Notes: a model not told the origin generated them from the letters alone. Shown: positions 6,960 through 15,705, counted from the first letter of the stretch. The stretch is DNA of 64,000 bases from Bacillus chungangensis (GCF_030812995.1 NZ_JAUSTT010000023.1:1-64000), one strand, 5' to 3'. A program made the numbers and translations.

Positions 6960-8798
6960 GTGAAAATATCAGATAGGTTAACAAAATTACTGTATATTAA
7001 AGAATTAGATGCGCTTCTATCGGCAGACATAAAAGGAAAAATTCATCTGTTTGATAGAGATTTAAATTTAATCTGCTCTTCTCCATCTACACATTACACA
7101 AACATGATTAATGCGATTACATATGATGATAACTATGTTTTTACAAAAGACATTAAAGGAACAATTGGCAAATGGGATCTATTAACTTTAAAGCCTCTTG
7201 ATTTTCATGATCCTTATTCCCTTAGAGATAACGAGTTATTACAATCAATGGAAGAAGAACCTTCTCCAAGCTTATCAAGAGGCATCGGTGCATATAATGG
7301 CAAGGTTTTCACAAATAATGGATATGGGCAGTTTGTTGTACTAGATCAAGAAACATTTGAGGTAATGAACATTTTACCGAAATTTAATGAAAATTCCTTT
7401 GTAGATTGTGTTAATACGGAAAACGAAAAAATTCAGGCTATATCAGAGACATGTGGAATGCTTCATTTAGGAGATTTAGAACGACTACATTTTGATAAAA
7501 AGATTTCCATAGATAGCGGCAACGTGCATATTATTCGCTATGATAAAAGACATGATAGATTTATCGCAACTCAAGATTACGGTCTTGATGAAGATCGAAA
7601 TGTTCAAAACGGAATTGTAACATTAGATTTTGATAGTTTAGAGAAACATGAATATCCGTTTACTACTGATGATGTTGAATTTTTAGAGTTTAACGAGGAC
7701 TACAGCAAGGTTTATACAGGCGGGTTTGATGCATGTCTCTATGTTTTTGATAATACAGAGAGAGAACTAAAATTAACAGATGTTATTGGTCCATTCAATC
7801 ATCAAATTGTCATGGCCGTATATGTAGAAGGAAACATCTATCTTTTAATGCAAAGCGGAGAGTTTATTAAAACAGATGAAAAGGGAAACCTTATCACTCA
7901 GGCGGATTTTCAATACAAGTGTGTATGGGCGCTGGAACATCATCCGAAAAATAATGCCATCGTTTACAGTGCTTCTGGTTACGATGTTGATGTCATAGAA
8001 TATAGTGCTGCTGCTTATAATAGTATTAAAATGAAAAAAATTGCACATCATTCACATAGCTTTGGCATTTTATTTAGAATTTGTCCATTAAACGATGGCT
8101 CCTATCTAGCGCTGTCAAGAAGCAATACAGTGTTTAAAGCGGATCCTGAAGGACATATTATTTGGTATCGAAGATTTGAAGATTTGCCGAAAAATGTGTA
8201 TGTAAATGATAGCTTTGATAAAGCAATGGTTGGATTAGACAACGGCATGGTATATGAAATAAACATGGATAAAGGGGAGGTATTACAGAGATTAAGCTTT
8301 AAATCTCCCGTTTATATTACAGGCTATACAAAGGATGATAAAAAAATTGTTGGTACGAAACAAGGAGATATTACTGTTTATGACCAACAGTTTAACATAA
8401 TAAATAGTTTCAATTTAGATGGTTATCCGAAAAGATTTTTGGGGATAAATGACAAGCACTATATTGTTGGATCTTTTGGTTTTGTAGAAGTTGATCTGGA
8501 AGATGGAAAGCCGCTGAAGACATTTATTGAATTGTTATGGAATACAAAAGAGAATGGGATTGTTTTAGGAGACAATGCATTTGTTATCAGCTATGGAAAA
8601 CAGATCGGTGCCTATCATGTTGATTCTGTTGAAATGGTTGATTTAGTTGAACCTTTATACGATTATCCTAAAGGTTTAGCAGGAAAAGTGGATGAAGAAG
8701 GAAACCAATTATTGCTTGTGGGAGGCAATGGCGGTTTTATAAATGCGTATCGTATTATTGATGGTTCTCCGATAAAAGTAAGGGAATTTTATATTTAA
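6960..8798 (+). CDS. WD40-like beta-propeller protein 2
   Basis: About 613 residues from GTG 6960, which has AAGAGGAGG 9 bases upstream; the frame is open further up, with an ATG at 6894, but without a good ribosome site. Repeating strands ending in DG.. or D..G turns (ADIKGKIHLFDRDLNLI, GGFDACLYVFDNTERELK, GTKQGDITVYDQQFNII, VGLDNGMVYEINMDKGEV) indicate a propeller, more divergent than WD40 protein 1. The opening residues resemble those of protein 1 (both go quickly into a LLS/IIS-A/G-D-G/I strand), so the pair may be an old duplication. It sits between the RibD-like gene and the FGE-like gene, 12 bases before the latter. No secretion signal. Role unknown; probably a second cytosolic component of the same pathway. 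Confidence 0.75.
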   Translation: MKISDRLTKLLYIKELDALLSADIKGKIHLFDRDLNLICSSPSTHYTNMINAITYDDNYVFTKDIKGTIGKWDLLTLKPLDFHDPYSLRDNELLQSMEEEPSPSLSRGIGAYNGKVFTNNGYGQFVVLDQETFEVMNILPKFNENSFVDCVNTENEKIQAISETCGMLHLGDLERLHFDKKISIDSGNVHIIRYDKRHDRFIATQDYGLDEDRNVQNGIVTLDFDSLEKHEYPFTTDDVEFLEFNEDYSKVYTGGFDACLYVFDNTERELKLTDVIGPFNHQIVMAVYVEGNIYLLMQSGEFIKTDEKGNLITQADFQYKCVWALEHHPKNNAIVYSASGYDVDVIEYSAAAYNSIKMKKIAHHSHSFGILFRICPLNDGSYLALSRSNTVFKADPEGHIIWYRRFEDLPKNVYVNDSFDKAMVGLDNGMVYEINMDKGEVLQRLSFKSPVYITGYTKDDKKIVGTKQGDITVYDQQFNIINSFNLDGYPKRFLGINDKHYIVGSFGFVEVDLEDGKPLKTFIELLWNTKENGIVLGDNAFVISYGKQIGAYHVDSVEMVDLVEPLYDYPKGLAGKVDEEGNQLLLVGGNGGFINAYRIIDGSPIKVREFYI

Positions 8799-8810
8799 GG
8801 AGAAAAAGGT

Positions 8811-9581
8811 ATGGATCATTTCAATTTCATTCACATTCCTGAAGGATACGTATTTGTTGGAAGTACAATGAATCAAATAGAAAGGGCATACAATGATTGG
8901 AAAGATCGACTTTTAAAAGACGAATATAAGGCACATTTTAAAGATTGGTTAATGAAAGAATATCCGATGCATCAAGTGTTCGTACCAGAATTTCAGATTA
9001 GTGAAACCTTAGTTACAAATGATGTATACGAACAATATTGCAATGAAGTGAATGATAAAAAGCCAGAAAGTTTGAAAAATAAAGAATTAGGGGGCGGACC
9101 AAATCATCCAGTTTGGGGAGTGTCAATGGAAGAAGCCATTGCCTTCACCAAATGGTTAAGTAATAAACTGCAAAAAAAAGTGAGTATTCCTACAGAAGCA
9201 CAATGGGAATATGCAGCGAGAGGAAATACAAAAAGAGAATATCCTTGGGGAGAAGGCTTTTCTCATTTAAAATGTAATTCAATCGAATCTAAAATAAATA
9301 CTACCACTCCTGTAAAAAAATATGAATCAGGAAGATCCTACTTTGGTTTATACGATATGGCTGGGAATGTGGAAGAGTGGGTTCTATCAACATACCAGCC
9401 TTATCCAAATGGTGAATTTATAAAAGATGACCTAATAGAGGCTTTGGGAGAGGACTATTTTGTCCTAAAGGGCGGATCATTCGCCAGAGGAGGAGATTTG
9501 TGCAGGATTTCTAGAAGACATGGGAGGCATCCTGACGATGTGTTTAGGTTTACTGGATTTAGATTGGTATTGAATTATTAG
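8811..9581 (+). CDS. FGE/SUMF1-fold protein (ToxD-like?)
   Basis: 256 residues with the formylglycine-generating-enzyme fold: FIHIPEGYVFVGST near the start, PMHQVFVPEFQISETLVTND (~61-80), NHPVWGVSMEEAIAFTKWLS, IPTEAQWEYAARG, YPWGEGF, YGLYDMAGNVEEWV, KGGSFARGGDLCRISRRHGR and FTGFRLV. True FGEs use two cysteines spaced C-x4-C close to the end; here only one cysteine (DLCRISRR) is in that region, so it is probably not a sulfatase activator. FGE-fold relatives such as EgtB do oxidative chemistry, and an FGE-like ToxD is part of the toxoflavin operon as I recall it. The clear ribosome site (AAGGAG) and 12-base gap tie it to WD40 gene 2. Confidence 0.8.
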   Translation: MDHFNFIHIPEGYVFVGSTMNQIERAYNDWKDRLLKDEYKAHFKDWLMKEYPMHQVFVPEFQISETLVTNDVYEQYCNEVNDKKPESLKNKELGGGPNHPVWGVSMEEAIAFTKWLSNKLQKKVSIPTEAQWEYAARGNTKREYPWGEGFSHLKCNSIESKINTTTPVKKYESGRSYFGLYDMAGNVEEWVLSTYQPYPNGEFIKDDLIEALGEDYFVLKGGSFARGGDLCRISRRHGRHPDDVFRFTGFRLVLNY

Positions 9582-9601
9582 AATCGGAGTTGAACCTAAT
9601 C

Positions 9602-10858
9602 ATGAATGTACGCAAGAAGCTCTTTTTATTGTTTTCTGCAAATATCATCTCCTCTGTTGGTTCAGGGATAACTAGCTTCGCAGTTCCATGGTTGATCATA
9701 AACATGGATAATGGCGAACAGCTTTATGGTTATTTATTTTTAGGTGTGACGATTTTTGTCTTTTTTTTAACCCCTTATTTAGGGGTGCTTATTGATCGAT
9801 ATTCTAGGAAAAATATCTTATTGCTTTGTGAATCCATTGGGGCTTTAACATTTGCGTCTGTACTTGGGTTTTATTTTACGACAGGTGAGATATCATTTCC
9901 TATGCTAATTATATTGACAATCGTAAGTTCTTTATATATTGCTGTGCAAATCCCTGCTTTACTGGCGTTTACACAAGAAATTTTTGAACAGAAAGATTAT
10001 AACAAAGTGAATAGTGCGATGGAAGTTCAAAGTCAATCTGCAACATTTATTAGTGCTGGATTGGTGGCGTTATTAATCGGAAAAATAGATATATGGATAA
10101 TCTTTGTATTAGATATCGGTTCCTTTATGATTGCTTTTTTTATCTTGTTGTTTGTCCCTTATAAACATTCATTTAAAAAAGAATCTACTGCAATGAAACA
10201 AGACAGACAATTTATAAAAGATATCATGTTGACGCTATCATTCATGAAAAAAAACGTAGCACTCATGTTATTTTTATTATGTACGCTAGTTCCATCGATT
10301 ATGGTGCTTGTTGGAAATTATGTAAATCCAGTATTTGTTTATAAAGATTTAGGAAGCAAACCTGATGTTCAGGGATATTCCAGTGTTATTTATGCTATTA
10401 GTGCCATGTTAGGGGGAGTAGTTGCTTCCTTTTTATCAACAAAATTTGGAAACTATGTCTCTGTATTTATTACTTATACAATTTATTTAATTGGACTAAT
10501 CGGAATCTTTGTTTTTCCATTTTTAGCTCCATTTTTAATATTAAGAACCTTTGCGGGAATAGGAAATGCTGGTTCAAGGGTTTTAAGGAAAAATATTATG
10601 ATGGACTTAATTCCAAATCATATTATTGGCAGGGTAAATAGTTTTATGACTTCATTAAGTTTGTTAACGCAGTCACTATTAGTAGGATTTTTTAGTTTAT
10701 CCATTGGAAAAACAGGTGCAAGAATGTCATTCGTATTTATGTCAGTAATCATGGTTGTTGCACTATTCATTATGTTCCTTTCGAGAATGAAGATGAGTAC
10801 ACCGAAAAAGCAGGATGGATTACCAACATCAAAAAATGAACATATAAAATCAATATAG
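9602..10858 (+). CDS. MFS efflux transporter of the cluster
   Basis: About 418 residues with some 12 hydrophobic segments and the MFS loop motif near residues 65-75 (LGVLIDRYSRKNILLL). The N-terminal layout (VRKKLFLLFSANIISSVGSG) and the loop pattern fit the MFS drug-exporter (enterobactin/macrolide exporter-like) subgroup. It is the last full-size gene of the cluster and is likely to export the product and protect the producer. ATG 9602 was preferred; a TTG at 9590 directly abuts the CGGAG ribosome site. In the Burkholderia toxoflavin system export is by an RND pump, so this would be a different export solution (inference). Confidence 0.85.
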   Translation: MNVRKKLFLLFSANIISSVGSGITSFAVPWLIINMDNGEQLYGYLFLGVTIFVFFLTPYLGVLIDRYSRKNILLLCESIGALTFASVLGFYFTTGEISFPMLIILTIVSSLYIAVQIPALLAFTQEIFEQKDYNKVNSAMEVQSQSATFISAGLVALLIGKIDIWIIFVLDIGSFMIAFFILLFVPYKHSFKKESTAMKQDRQFIKDIMLTLSFMKKNVALMLFLLCTLVPSIMVLVGNYVNPVFVYKDLGSKPDVQGYSSVIYAISAMLGGVVASFLSTKFGNYVSVFITYTIYLIGLIGIFVFPFLAPFLILRTFAGIGNAGSRVLRKNIMMDLIPNHIIGRVNSFMTSLSLLTQSLLVGFFSLSIGKTGARMSFVFMSVIMVVALFIMFLSRMKMSTPKKQDGLPTSKNEHIKSI

Positions 10859-10868
10859 GAGAAGTTTA

Positions 10869-10931
10869 ATGAACAAAAGTGATTTAATGGGGAAAAGAGT
10901 ACACCATCATAAAGTAATAAACAAAGTTTAA
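10869..10931 (+). CDS. 20-residue micropeptide at the end of the cluster
   Basis: A 20-codon ORF (MNKSDLMGKRVHHHKVINKV) starts 10 bases after the transporter stop with AGGAG overlapping that stop. It is basic, with a run of three histidines. It may be a small accessory peptide or chance. A terminator follows 24 bases later, so it would be the last element of the transcript. Confidence 0.35.
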   Translation: MNKSDLMGKRVHHHKVINKV

Positions 10932-10955
10932 TGAAAAAGAAATCGATATCACTTA

Positions 10956-10996
10956 GCCAATCACTAGAGCCTTTCGCTCAACTTGATTGGCCTTTT
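10956..10996 (+). terminator. Terminator of the biosynthetic cluster
   Basis: GCCAATCA (10956-10963) pairs with TGATTGGC (10984-10991) and is followed by CTTTT. It closes the accessory cluster before mobA. Confidence 0.7.
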
Positions 10997-11084
10997 CATC
11001 ATTCCTCCAATTCTCCTTCATGTAAAAACATTTTCCGAAATCTCATATATACTAAAAGAAAGTAGGGCAAAACGGAGGGGAAAC

Positions 11085-11717
11085 ATGACGAAAACAAAAT
11101 TTACAACGATCATTTTAGCAGGTGGGAAATCAAGTAGAATGGGAGAAAACAAAGCTTTGTTGACGATTGGTGGGGTGAGGGTCATTGATCGATTAGTTAA
11201 TACATTTTCTCCGATATCAGAAGAAGTCATTATGATTGTCAATCAACCGGAAAACTATCCATCCCTTCACGGTGTGAAAAAGCTAGTTGATAAGGAGACT
11301 TTTAAAGGCGACGGGCCGCTTGCAGGCATTTATACAGGATTATTAGCTGCAAAAACGGACTATTGCTTTGTCGTTGCTTGCGACATGCCATTTGCTTCTG
11401 GTGTATTAAGTCAATGGTTGATTGAAGAATGTGAATGGGGAGATAAGGATGCTGCTATTCCTCGCCATAACGGGAGAATCCATCCTTTATTCGGCGCCTA
11501 TCATACTCGTATTTCCCAGCACATATGTAATAATCTAACCGCTGGTGAAAGGAAAATGGAAACGTTAATCAATAGCATTCATACGAGGATAGTAGAGACT
11601 TCGGATTCCCCTGCACATTTTCAAGCAAACTGGGATAACGTATTATGGAATATGAATACAAGATCAGACTTTGAAAGGGCGCAGCAATTGGCAAACAATA
11701 AAACACAGGGCATTTAA
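11085..11717 (+). CDS. mobA: Molybdenum cofactor guanylyltransferase MobA
   Basis: 210 residues. The nucleotidyltransferase signature is at the start (TTIILAGGKSSRMGENKALL), followed by the substrate loops GDGPLAGIYTGL and VVACDMPFASG, and the C-terminal PRHNGRIHPLFGAY. MobA joins GMP to molybdopterin to make the guanine dinucleotide form of the cofactor. I chose ATG 11085 (ribosome site CGGAGGGG) over the longer open frame from 10,983. It heads a short molybdopterin block with moaE, moaD and a MoeB-like gene, separated from them by a dispersed repeat that begins two bases after its stop. moaA, moaC and moeA are not in the window. Confidence 0.9.
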   Translation: MTKTKFTTIILAGGKSSRMGENKALLTIGGVRVIDRLVNTFSPISEEVIMIVNQPENYPSLHGVKKLVDKETFKGDGPLAGIYTGLLAAKTDYCFVVACDMPFASGVLSQWLIEECEWGDKDAAIPRHNGRIHPLFGAYHTRISQHICNNLTAGERKMETLINSIHTRIVETSDSPAHFQANWDNVLWNMNTRSDFERAQQLANNKTQGI

Positions 11718-11718
11718 A

Positions 11719-11950
11719 ATAAAGTTTCTCATCCCCCACTGATAAGAAGTAGAACAAAGGCTAAGATCGCAGGCGTCCTCGAAAAGGAAACCGCTTTTCT
11801 TCGTGTGATATATCGATGCTGAAGCTTTCCTTATTCTGTCGGCCCGAATCAATCGGACATTTGACTTTCAGTTATCCCCCACCTAGCGCTTCTGATTTCT
11901 CTTACTCCCCGAGGTGAGGGTCTTAACTTGCCGGTTAGATGTTGGATAAA
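11719..11950 (-). repeat. Dispersed hairpin repeat, copy B (reverse)
   Basis: Reverse-oriented copy with ATAAA at both ends. The left hairpin and one internal unit are intact, but most of the second arm of the right hairpin (the CCCCCACTGATGG side) is deleted. It separates mobA from moaE. Confidence 0.8.
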
Positions 11951-12078
11951 TAGTTATGATTTTGAAAACGCTTCTTTTGTTGTAGACACAATATAAAACT
12001 GATACAGTTAAATGATGAAGATGAAAGAAAAATAATACAATGAAAATGGAAGTTTCTTTCGTAAAAAGAGGTGACACA

Positions 12079-12543
12079 ATGGAGAGATATGAGATCACAG
12101 ATCAGCCGCTTCGCATCGAATCAGTTATTGAAAAAGTGATGCAGCGCGAAGCAGGGGCCATTACAACCTTTATCGGTACAGTGAGAGAATTGACGAACGG
12201 CAGGAAAACACTATATTTAGAGTATGAAGCGTATATACCGATGGCGGTAAAACAGCTTGCTCAAATTGGCGATGAAATCGAGAAACGCTGGCCAGGTGCA
12301 AAGGTTGCCATTTCCCATCGTATTGGGAGGCTAGAAATAAGCGATCTTGCCGTAGTGATTGCTGTTTCTACTCCTCATCGCCCCGCTGCCTATGAAGCAA
12401 ATCGTTATGCAATTGAACAAATCAAGAAATTAGTCCCAATTTGGAAGAAAGAACATTGGGAAGATGGCGAAGCATGGATTGGCAATCAATTAGGAACCGA
12501 AGAATATAAGGATGGAAAACCAAAGGGGGAGGGAGAGGCTTGA
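12079..12543 (+). CDS. moaE: Molybdopterin synthase large subunit MoaE
   Basis: 154 residues. Typical MoaE features are GAITTFIGTVRE near residue 25, the YEAYIPMA strand, HRIGRLEISDLAVVIAVSTPHR, and the active-site lysine region KKLVPIWKKEHWEDG. With MoaD it inserts the dithiolene sulfurs into precursor Z. ATG 12079 follows AAAGAGGTG. The gene overlaps moaD at its stop (TTGA), so the two subunits are translated together. Confidence 0.93.
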   Translation: MERYEITDQPLRIESVIEKVMQREAGAITTFIGTVRELTNGRKTLYLEYEAYIPMAVKQLAQIGDEIEKRWPGAKVAISHRIGRLEISDLAVVIAVSTPHRPAAYEANRYAIEQIKKLVPIWKKEHWEDGEAWIGNQLGTEEYKDGKPKGEGEA

Positions 12544-12773
12544 TCAAGGTAAAGTTGTTCGCACATCTGAGAGAACAGATTGGCCAAGAATGTTTGGAGA
12601 TTGACGCTGCAGGAAAATCAGTCGCTGAACTAAAAGCAATCATACAGGAGAATGAGAAAATGCCTGATATTGCGAATGTCATGGTTGCGATTAATGAAGC
12701 GTTTGTAAATGATGATCAACAGATTCAAGATGGTGATATTGTAGCTTTCATTCCACCTGTCAGTGGTGGTTGA
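12540..12773 (+). CDS. moaD: Molybdopterin synthase sulfur carrier MoaD
   Basis: 77 residues with the ubiquitin-like fold and the obligatory C-terminal Gly-Gly (IPPVSGG), which is adenylated by a MoeB-type enzyme and then thiocarboxylated. It starts at TTG 12540, overlapping the moaE stop codon by four bases, with a GGGAGGG ribosome site inside moaE. Confidence 0.92.
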   Translation: MIKVKLFAHLREQIGQECLEIDAAGKSVAELKAIIQENEKMPDIANVMVAINEAFVNDDQQIQDGDIVAFIPPVSGG

Positions 12774-12826
12774 TCTATTAATCTTTTAGATAAGTGCAAA
12801 GCTAGACGAGAAAAAGAAGGTGAAAG

Positions 12827-13849
12827 ATGATGATGGATCGCTATTCACGACAAACTTTATTTACGCCGATCGGTTCATCCGGCCAAAACAAACTTCAAAC
12901 AAAACATGTTCTGATTGTTGGAGTAGGTGCACTTGGTACGAGCACAGCGGAAATGTTAACACGTGCTGGAGTCGGTACATTAACACTTGTTGATCGTGAT
13001 TACGTAGAAGCTAGCAACTTGCAAAGGCAGCATCTTTTTTCGGAGGCTGATGTCGAGGGACAATGGCCGAAAGCAGCAGCAGCTGAAAAAAGATTGCATG
13101 AAATCAACAGTGCGGTCGAAATCAATAGTATTGTTGGCGAAGCAGATGTTACCTTACTTGAACAGCTTGCTCCGCAAGTCGATTTAATTTTAGATGGGAC
13201 GGACAATTTTGAAACAAGATTTTTAATCAATGATATCTCACAAAAATTTCAAGTTCCGTGGATTTTAGGGTCATGTGTTGGCAGCTTTGGAATGAGCTTT
13301 ACGATCATTCCTGAGAAAACTCCTTGTCTGCAATGTTTAGTAAAGAACATGCCGATGAAAGGACAAACATGTGATACGGTCGGCGTCATTTCACCAACAG
13401 TGCAAATGGTCACTGCTTATCAAACTGCAGAAGCATTAAAAATTCTTACTGAGAATTGGCAAGACGTAAGAGAAACTTGTGTGACGTTTGATTTGTGGCA
13501 AAATCAGTATTTAGCGTTGAAAGCAGGCGCAATAAAAAATGATGCATGCTTATCATGCGGTCATGAGCGAACGTATCCTTTTTTGACGCCAGATGCACAA
13601 TTAAAAACAGCGATTCTTTGCGGTCGAAATACTGTTCAAATTCGGCCATCTGAGACAAATAGCATTTCTTTACGTGAACTTGTCCTCCAATGGAAAACAG
13701 CTGGCTATAAGGTTGCTGGCAATCCTTATTTGATTTCAGTGTGGAAAGATAACATGCGAATGGTTTTATTTCACGATGGCCGGGCGCTTGTTCATGGCAC
13801 AAATGATCCATTGCAAGCAAAAAAGATCTATCATTCTTTTATTGGATAA
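12827..13849 (+). CDS. moeB: MoeB/ThiF-type adenylyltransferase
   Basis: 340 residues, an E1-like enzyme: nucleotide loop VGVGALGTSTAEMLTRAGVG, the VDRDYVEASNLQRQ strand, DGTDNFETRFLIND, and two zinc Cys pairs (CLQC and CLSC). It adenylates the Gly-Gly end of MoaD (or ThiS); its position right after moaD favours MoaD. The C-terminal ~75 residues have no CxxxCR-type rhodanese cysteine loop that I can find, so sulfur transfer must come from elsewhere. Three successive ATGs (12,827-12,835) make the exact start uncertain by one or two codons. Confidence 0.85.
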   Translation: MMMDRYSRQTLFTPIGSSGQNKLQTKHVLIVGVGALGTSTAEMLTRAGVGTLTLVDRDYVEASNLQRQHLFSEADVEGQWPKAAAAEKRLHEINSAVEINSIVGEADVTLLEQLAPQVDLILDGTDNFETRFLINDISQKFQVPWILGSCVGSFGMSFTIIPEKTPCLQCLVKNMPMKGQTCDTVGVISPTVQMVTAYQTAEALKILTENWQDVRETCVTFDLWQNQYLALKAGAIKNDACLSCGHERTYPFLTPDAQLKTAILCGRNTVQIRPSETNSISLRELVLQWKTAGYKVAGNPYLISVWKDNMRMVLFHDGRALVHGTNDPLQAKKIYHSFIG

Positions 13850-13852
13850 ATC

Positions 13853-13896
13853 GGTGCGGTTAAAAGACGCTAAACGTTTTTTACAGCACCTTTTTT
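13853..13896 (+). terminator. Terminator of the molybdopterin block
   Basis: GGTGC at 13,853 pairs with GCACC at 13,886-13,890, with inner GT/AC and AAAA/TTTT pairs, followed by six Ts. Confidence 0.7.
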
Positions 13897-14125
13897 CATT
13901 CAAATACGATTGGAAGTTTCAAATAACTTAGAAGCTCACAGCAAATCTCTTACGATATAATGCAATATTTGGTAGAATGCAAGAGAAAGTACATGGGAGG
14001 ACGATCTTAAAATATAGAAGATAATCATATATCACATGTATAACTGCACGCAGCTTTCTGTCTGGGAGATTTGATTTTGCTTGCTTACTATATTTTTTAA
14101 ACATAACATACAGGGAGGGACCTAC

Positions 14126-14806
14126 GTGGCTACAAAAATATTAACAAACGATTGGGCTTCGCTGCTGGAAGATGAGCTCAAGCAAGATTATTATTTATCC
14201 TTAAGAGAATTTTTGAAAAGAGAGTATCGATCAAACATCGTTTATCCAGATATGTATGATATTTATAATGCACTGCATCTCACCCCTTATCAAGAAGTAA
14301 AAGTCGTCATTCTTGGCCAAGATCCTTATCATGGCCCAAATCAAGCGCACGGGCTAAGCTTTTCTGTGAAACCTGAAGTAGCAATTCCACCGTCATTAAG
14401 AAATATTTATAAAGAATTGCACGATGATCTAGGATGTAAAATACCGAATAATGGTTACTTGGTTGAGTGGGCGAAACAAGGAGTACTGATGCTCAATACG
14501 GTGTTAACGGTAAGAAATGGACAGGCGCACTCTCATCGAGGAAAAGGGTGGGAGCAATTTACTGATAAAATAATTACGTTGCTAAGTGAACGGAATGAAC
14601 CAATTGTCTTTATTCTTTGGGGCAGGCCTGCACAAAGCAAAATCGCGCTTATTGATACGAGTAAGCATTATATTGTTCGTTCGCCGCACCCTAGTCCATT
14701 AGCTGCGAGCCGCGGATTTTTTGGAAGCAGGCCATTTTCGAAAACAAATGCTTATTTACAAGCAAGTGGATATGAGCCGATTAATTGGCAAATTTCTGAT
14801 CGCTAA
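14126..14806 (+). CDS. ung: Uracil-DNA glycosylase
   Basis: 226 residues. Family 1 UDG motifs are complete: the water-activating GQDPYHG, the uracil-binding LLN-type segment ([11 protein letters not shown]), and the DNA-intercalating [13 protein letters not shown]. It removes uracil from DNA to start base-excision repair. The start is GTG 14126 (ribosome site GGGAGGG 7 bases upstream); the open frame further up reads non-homologous residues. A shared hairpin follows, before the convergent aminopropyltransferase gene. Confidence 0.96.
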   Translation: MATKILTNDWASLLEDELKQDYYLSLREFLKREYRSNIVYPDMYDIYNALHLTPYQEVKVVILGQDPYHGPNQAHGLSFSVKPEVAIPPSLRNIYKELHDDLGCKIPNNGYLVEWAKQGVLMLNTVLTVRNGQAHSHRGKGWEQFTDKIITLLSERNEPIVFILWGRPAQSKIALIDTSKHYIVRSPHPSPLAASRGFFGSRPFSKTNAYLQASGYEPINWQISDR

Positions 14807-14812
14807 CATATT

Positions 14813-14843
14813 TGTTCCCTCTCTTCTTCTTGGAGAGGGAACA
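14813..14843. terminator. Hairpin between convergent ung and the aminopropyltransferase
   Basis: TGTTCCCTCTC pairs perfectly with GAGAGGGAACA around a 9-base loop. It lies between two converging genes, so it probably acts in both directions, although neither side has a long T-tract. Confidence 0.65.
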
Positions 14844-14850
14844 GAATACG

Positions 14851-15705
14851 TTATAGTTTCATTGCCTCTGGCAGCATAAAACAGCTCCGAAGGATATTTT
14901 GATTAAAATAGTTTGTTTGTAAATCATCTTGTATCTGTATGTGTTCAGTTGTTATTGGAGTCGTTTTGGTTCCGATTGTAAAGCTCCAGAACCCGCCTGG
15001 ATATGTCGGAACAGTTGCTTGATATACAGCTGCGTGTGTAAACAAGTCTTTTATTTTTTCATAGATTCCTTTAACAAGCTCCTGTTGGAATAATGGGGAT
15101 TGACTTTGGCATACCATGATTCCGTCATCCTTTAAAGCATATTTGATCTGCTCATAAAAACCGTACTCAAACAGTTGGATTGCAGGGCCTACTGGATCAG
15201 AAGAATCGATGATAATAACATCGTACTCATTTCTCTTTTCTGCAATAAATTGGACACCGTCTCGATAATGAAATTGAACGCGCTCGTCTGCCAAATTTCC
15301 TGAAACGGATGGCAAATGCTCTTTGCATGCTTGAACAACCATCTCATCAATTTCGACCATGTCGACAGCAGTGACGTGCTTATATTTGACTGCTTCACGA
15401 GCAGCACCACAATCTCCACCGCCTATAATAAGCACTTTTTTTGCATGTTGATGGAGTGACAATGGGACATGAGTAATCATTTCATTATATATATGACCTT
15501 CTCGATCTGTTGACTGTACGACACCATCTAAAACAAGCATACGGCCAAAATCATATGAATCAACAATCATAATATGTTGAATGGAAGATTCCTTAGAGAA
15601 AATAATTTTTTTAAGTCGATAGCTTACTTGCATATTTCCTCGATCATTTTCTGTTAACCATAACTCGCCGTTGACCTCTTGAATCCATTCAGGGTATTGT
15701 TTCAT
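14851..15705 (-). CDS. Second SpeE-family aminopropyltransferase
   Basis: 284 residues, clearly of the spermidine synthase family: MLVLDGVVQSTDREGHIYNE, VLIIGGGDCGAAREAVKY, the acidic VEIDEMVV strand, DVIIIDSSDPVGPA and ATVPTYPGGFWSFTIG. It is a paralogue of the speE at 32.1 kb, which shares the same segments but has GGGDGG, TEPVGP and YPSGMW instead. The family transfers an aminopropyl group from decarboxylated SAM. The altered residues suggest a different acceptor (spermine, thermospermine or another polyamine), which is inference. It is monocistronic, with a ribosome site AAGGTGAT before ATG 15705. Confidence 0.85.
   Translation of the reverse strand: MKQYPEWIQEVNGELWLTENDRGNMQVSYRLKKIIFSKESSIQHIMIVDSYDFGRMLVLDGVVQSTDREGHIYNEMITHVPLSLHQHAKKVLIIGGGDCGAAREAVKYKHVTAVDMVEIDEMVVQACKEHLPSVSGNLADERVQFHYRDGVQFIAEKRNEYDVIIIDSSDPVGPAIQLFEYGFYEQIKYALKDDGIMVCQSQSPLFQQELVKGIYEKIKDLFTHAAVYQATVPTYPGGFWSFTIGTKTTPITTEHIQIQDDLQTNYFNQNILRSCFMLPEAMKL

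Noticed and set aside
13446-13820. 124-codon minus-strand frame over the MoeB-like gene
   Set aside because: Shadow of a well-conserved gene on the plus strand; no motif of its own.
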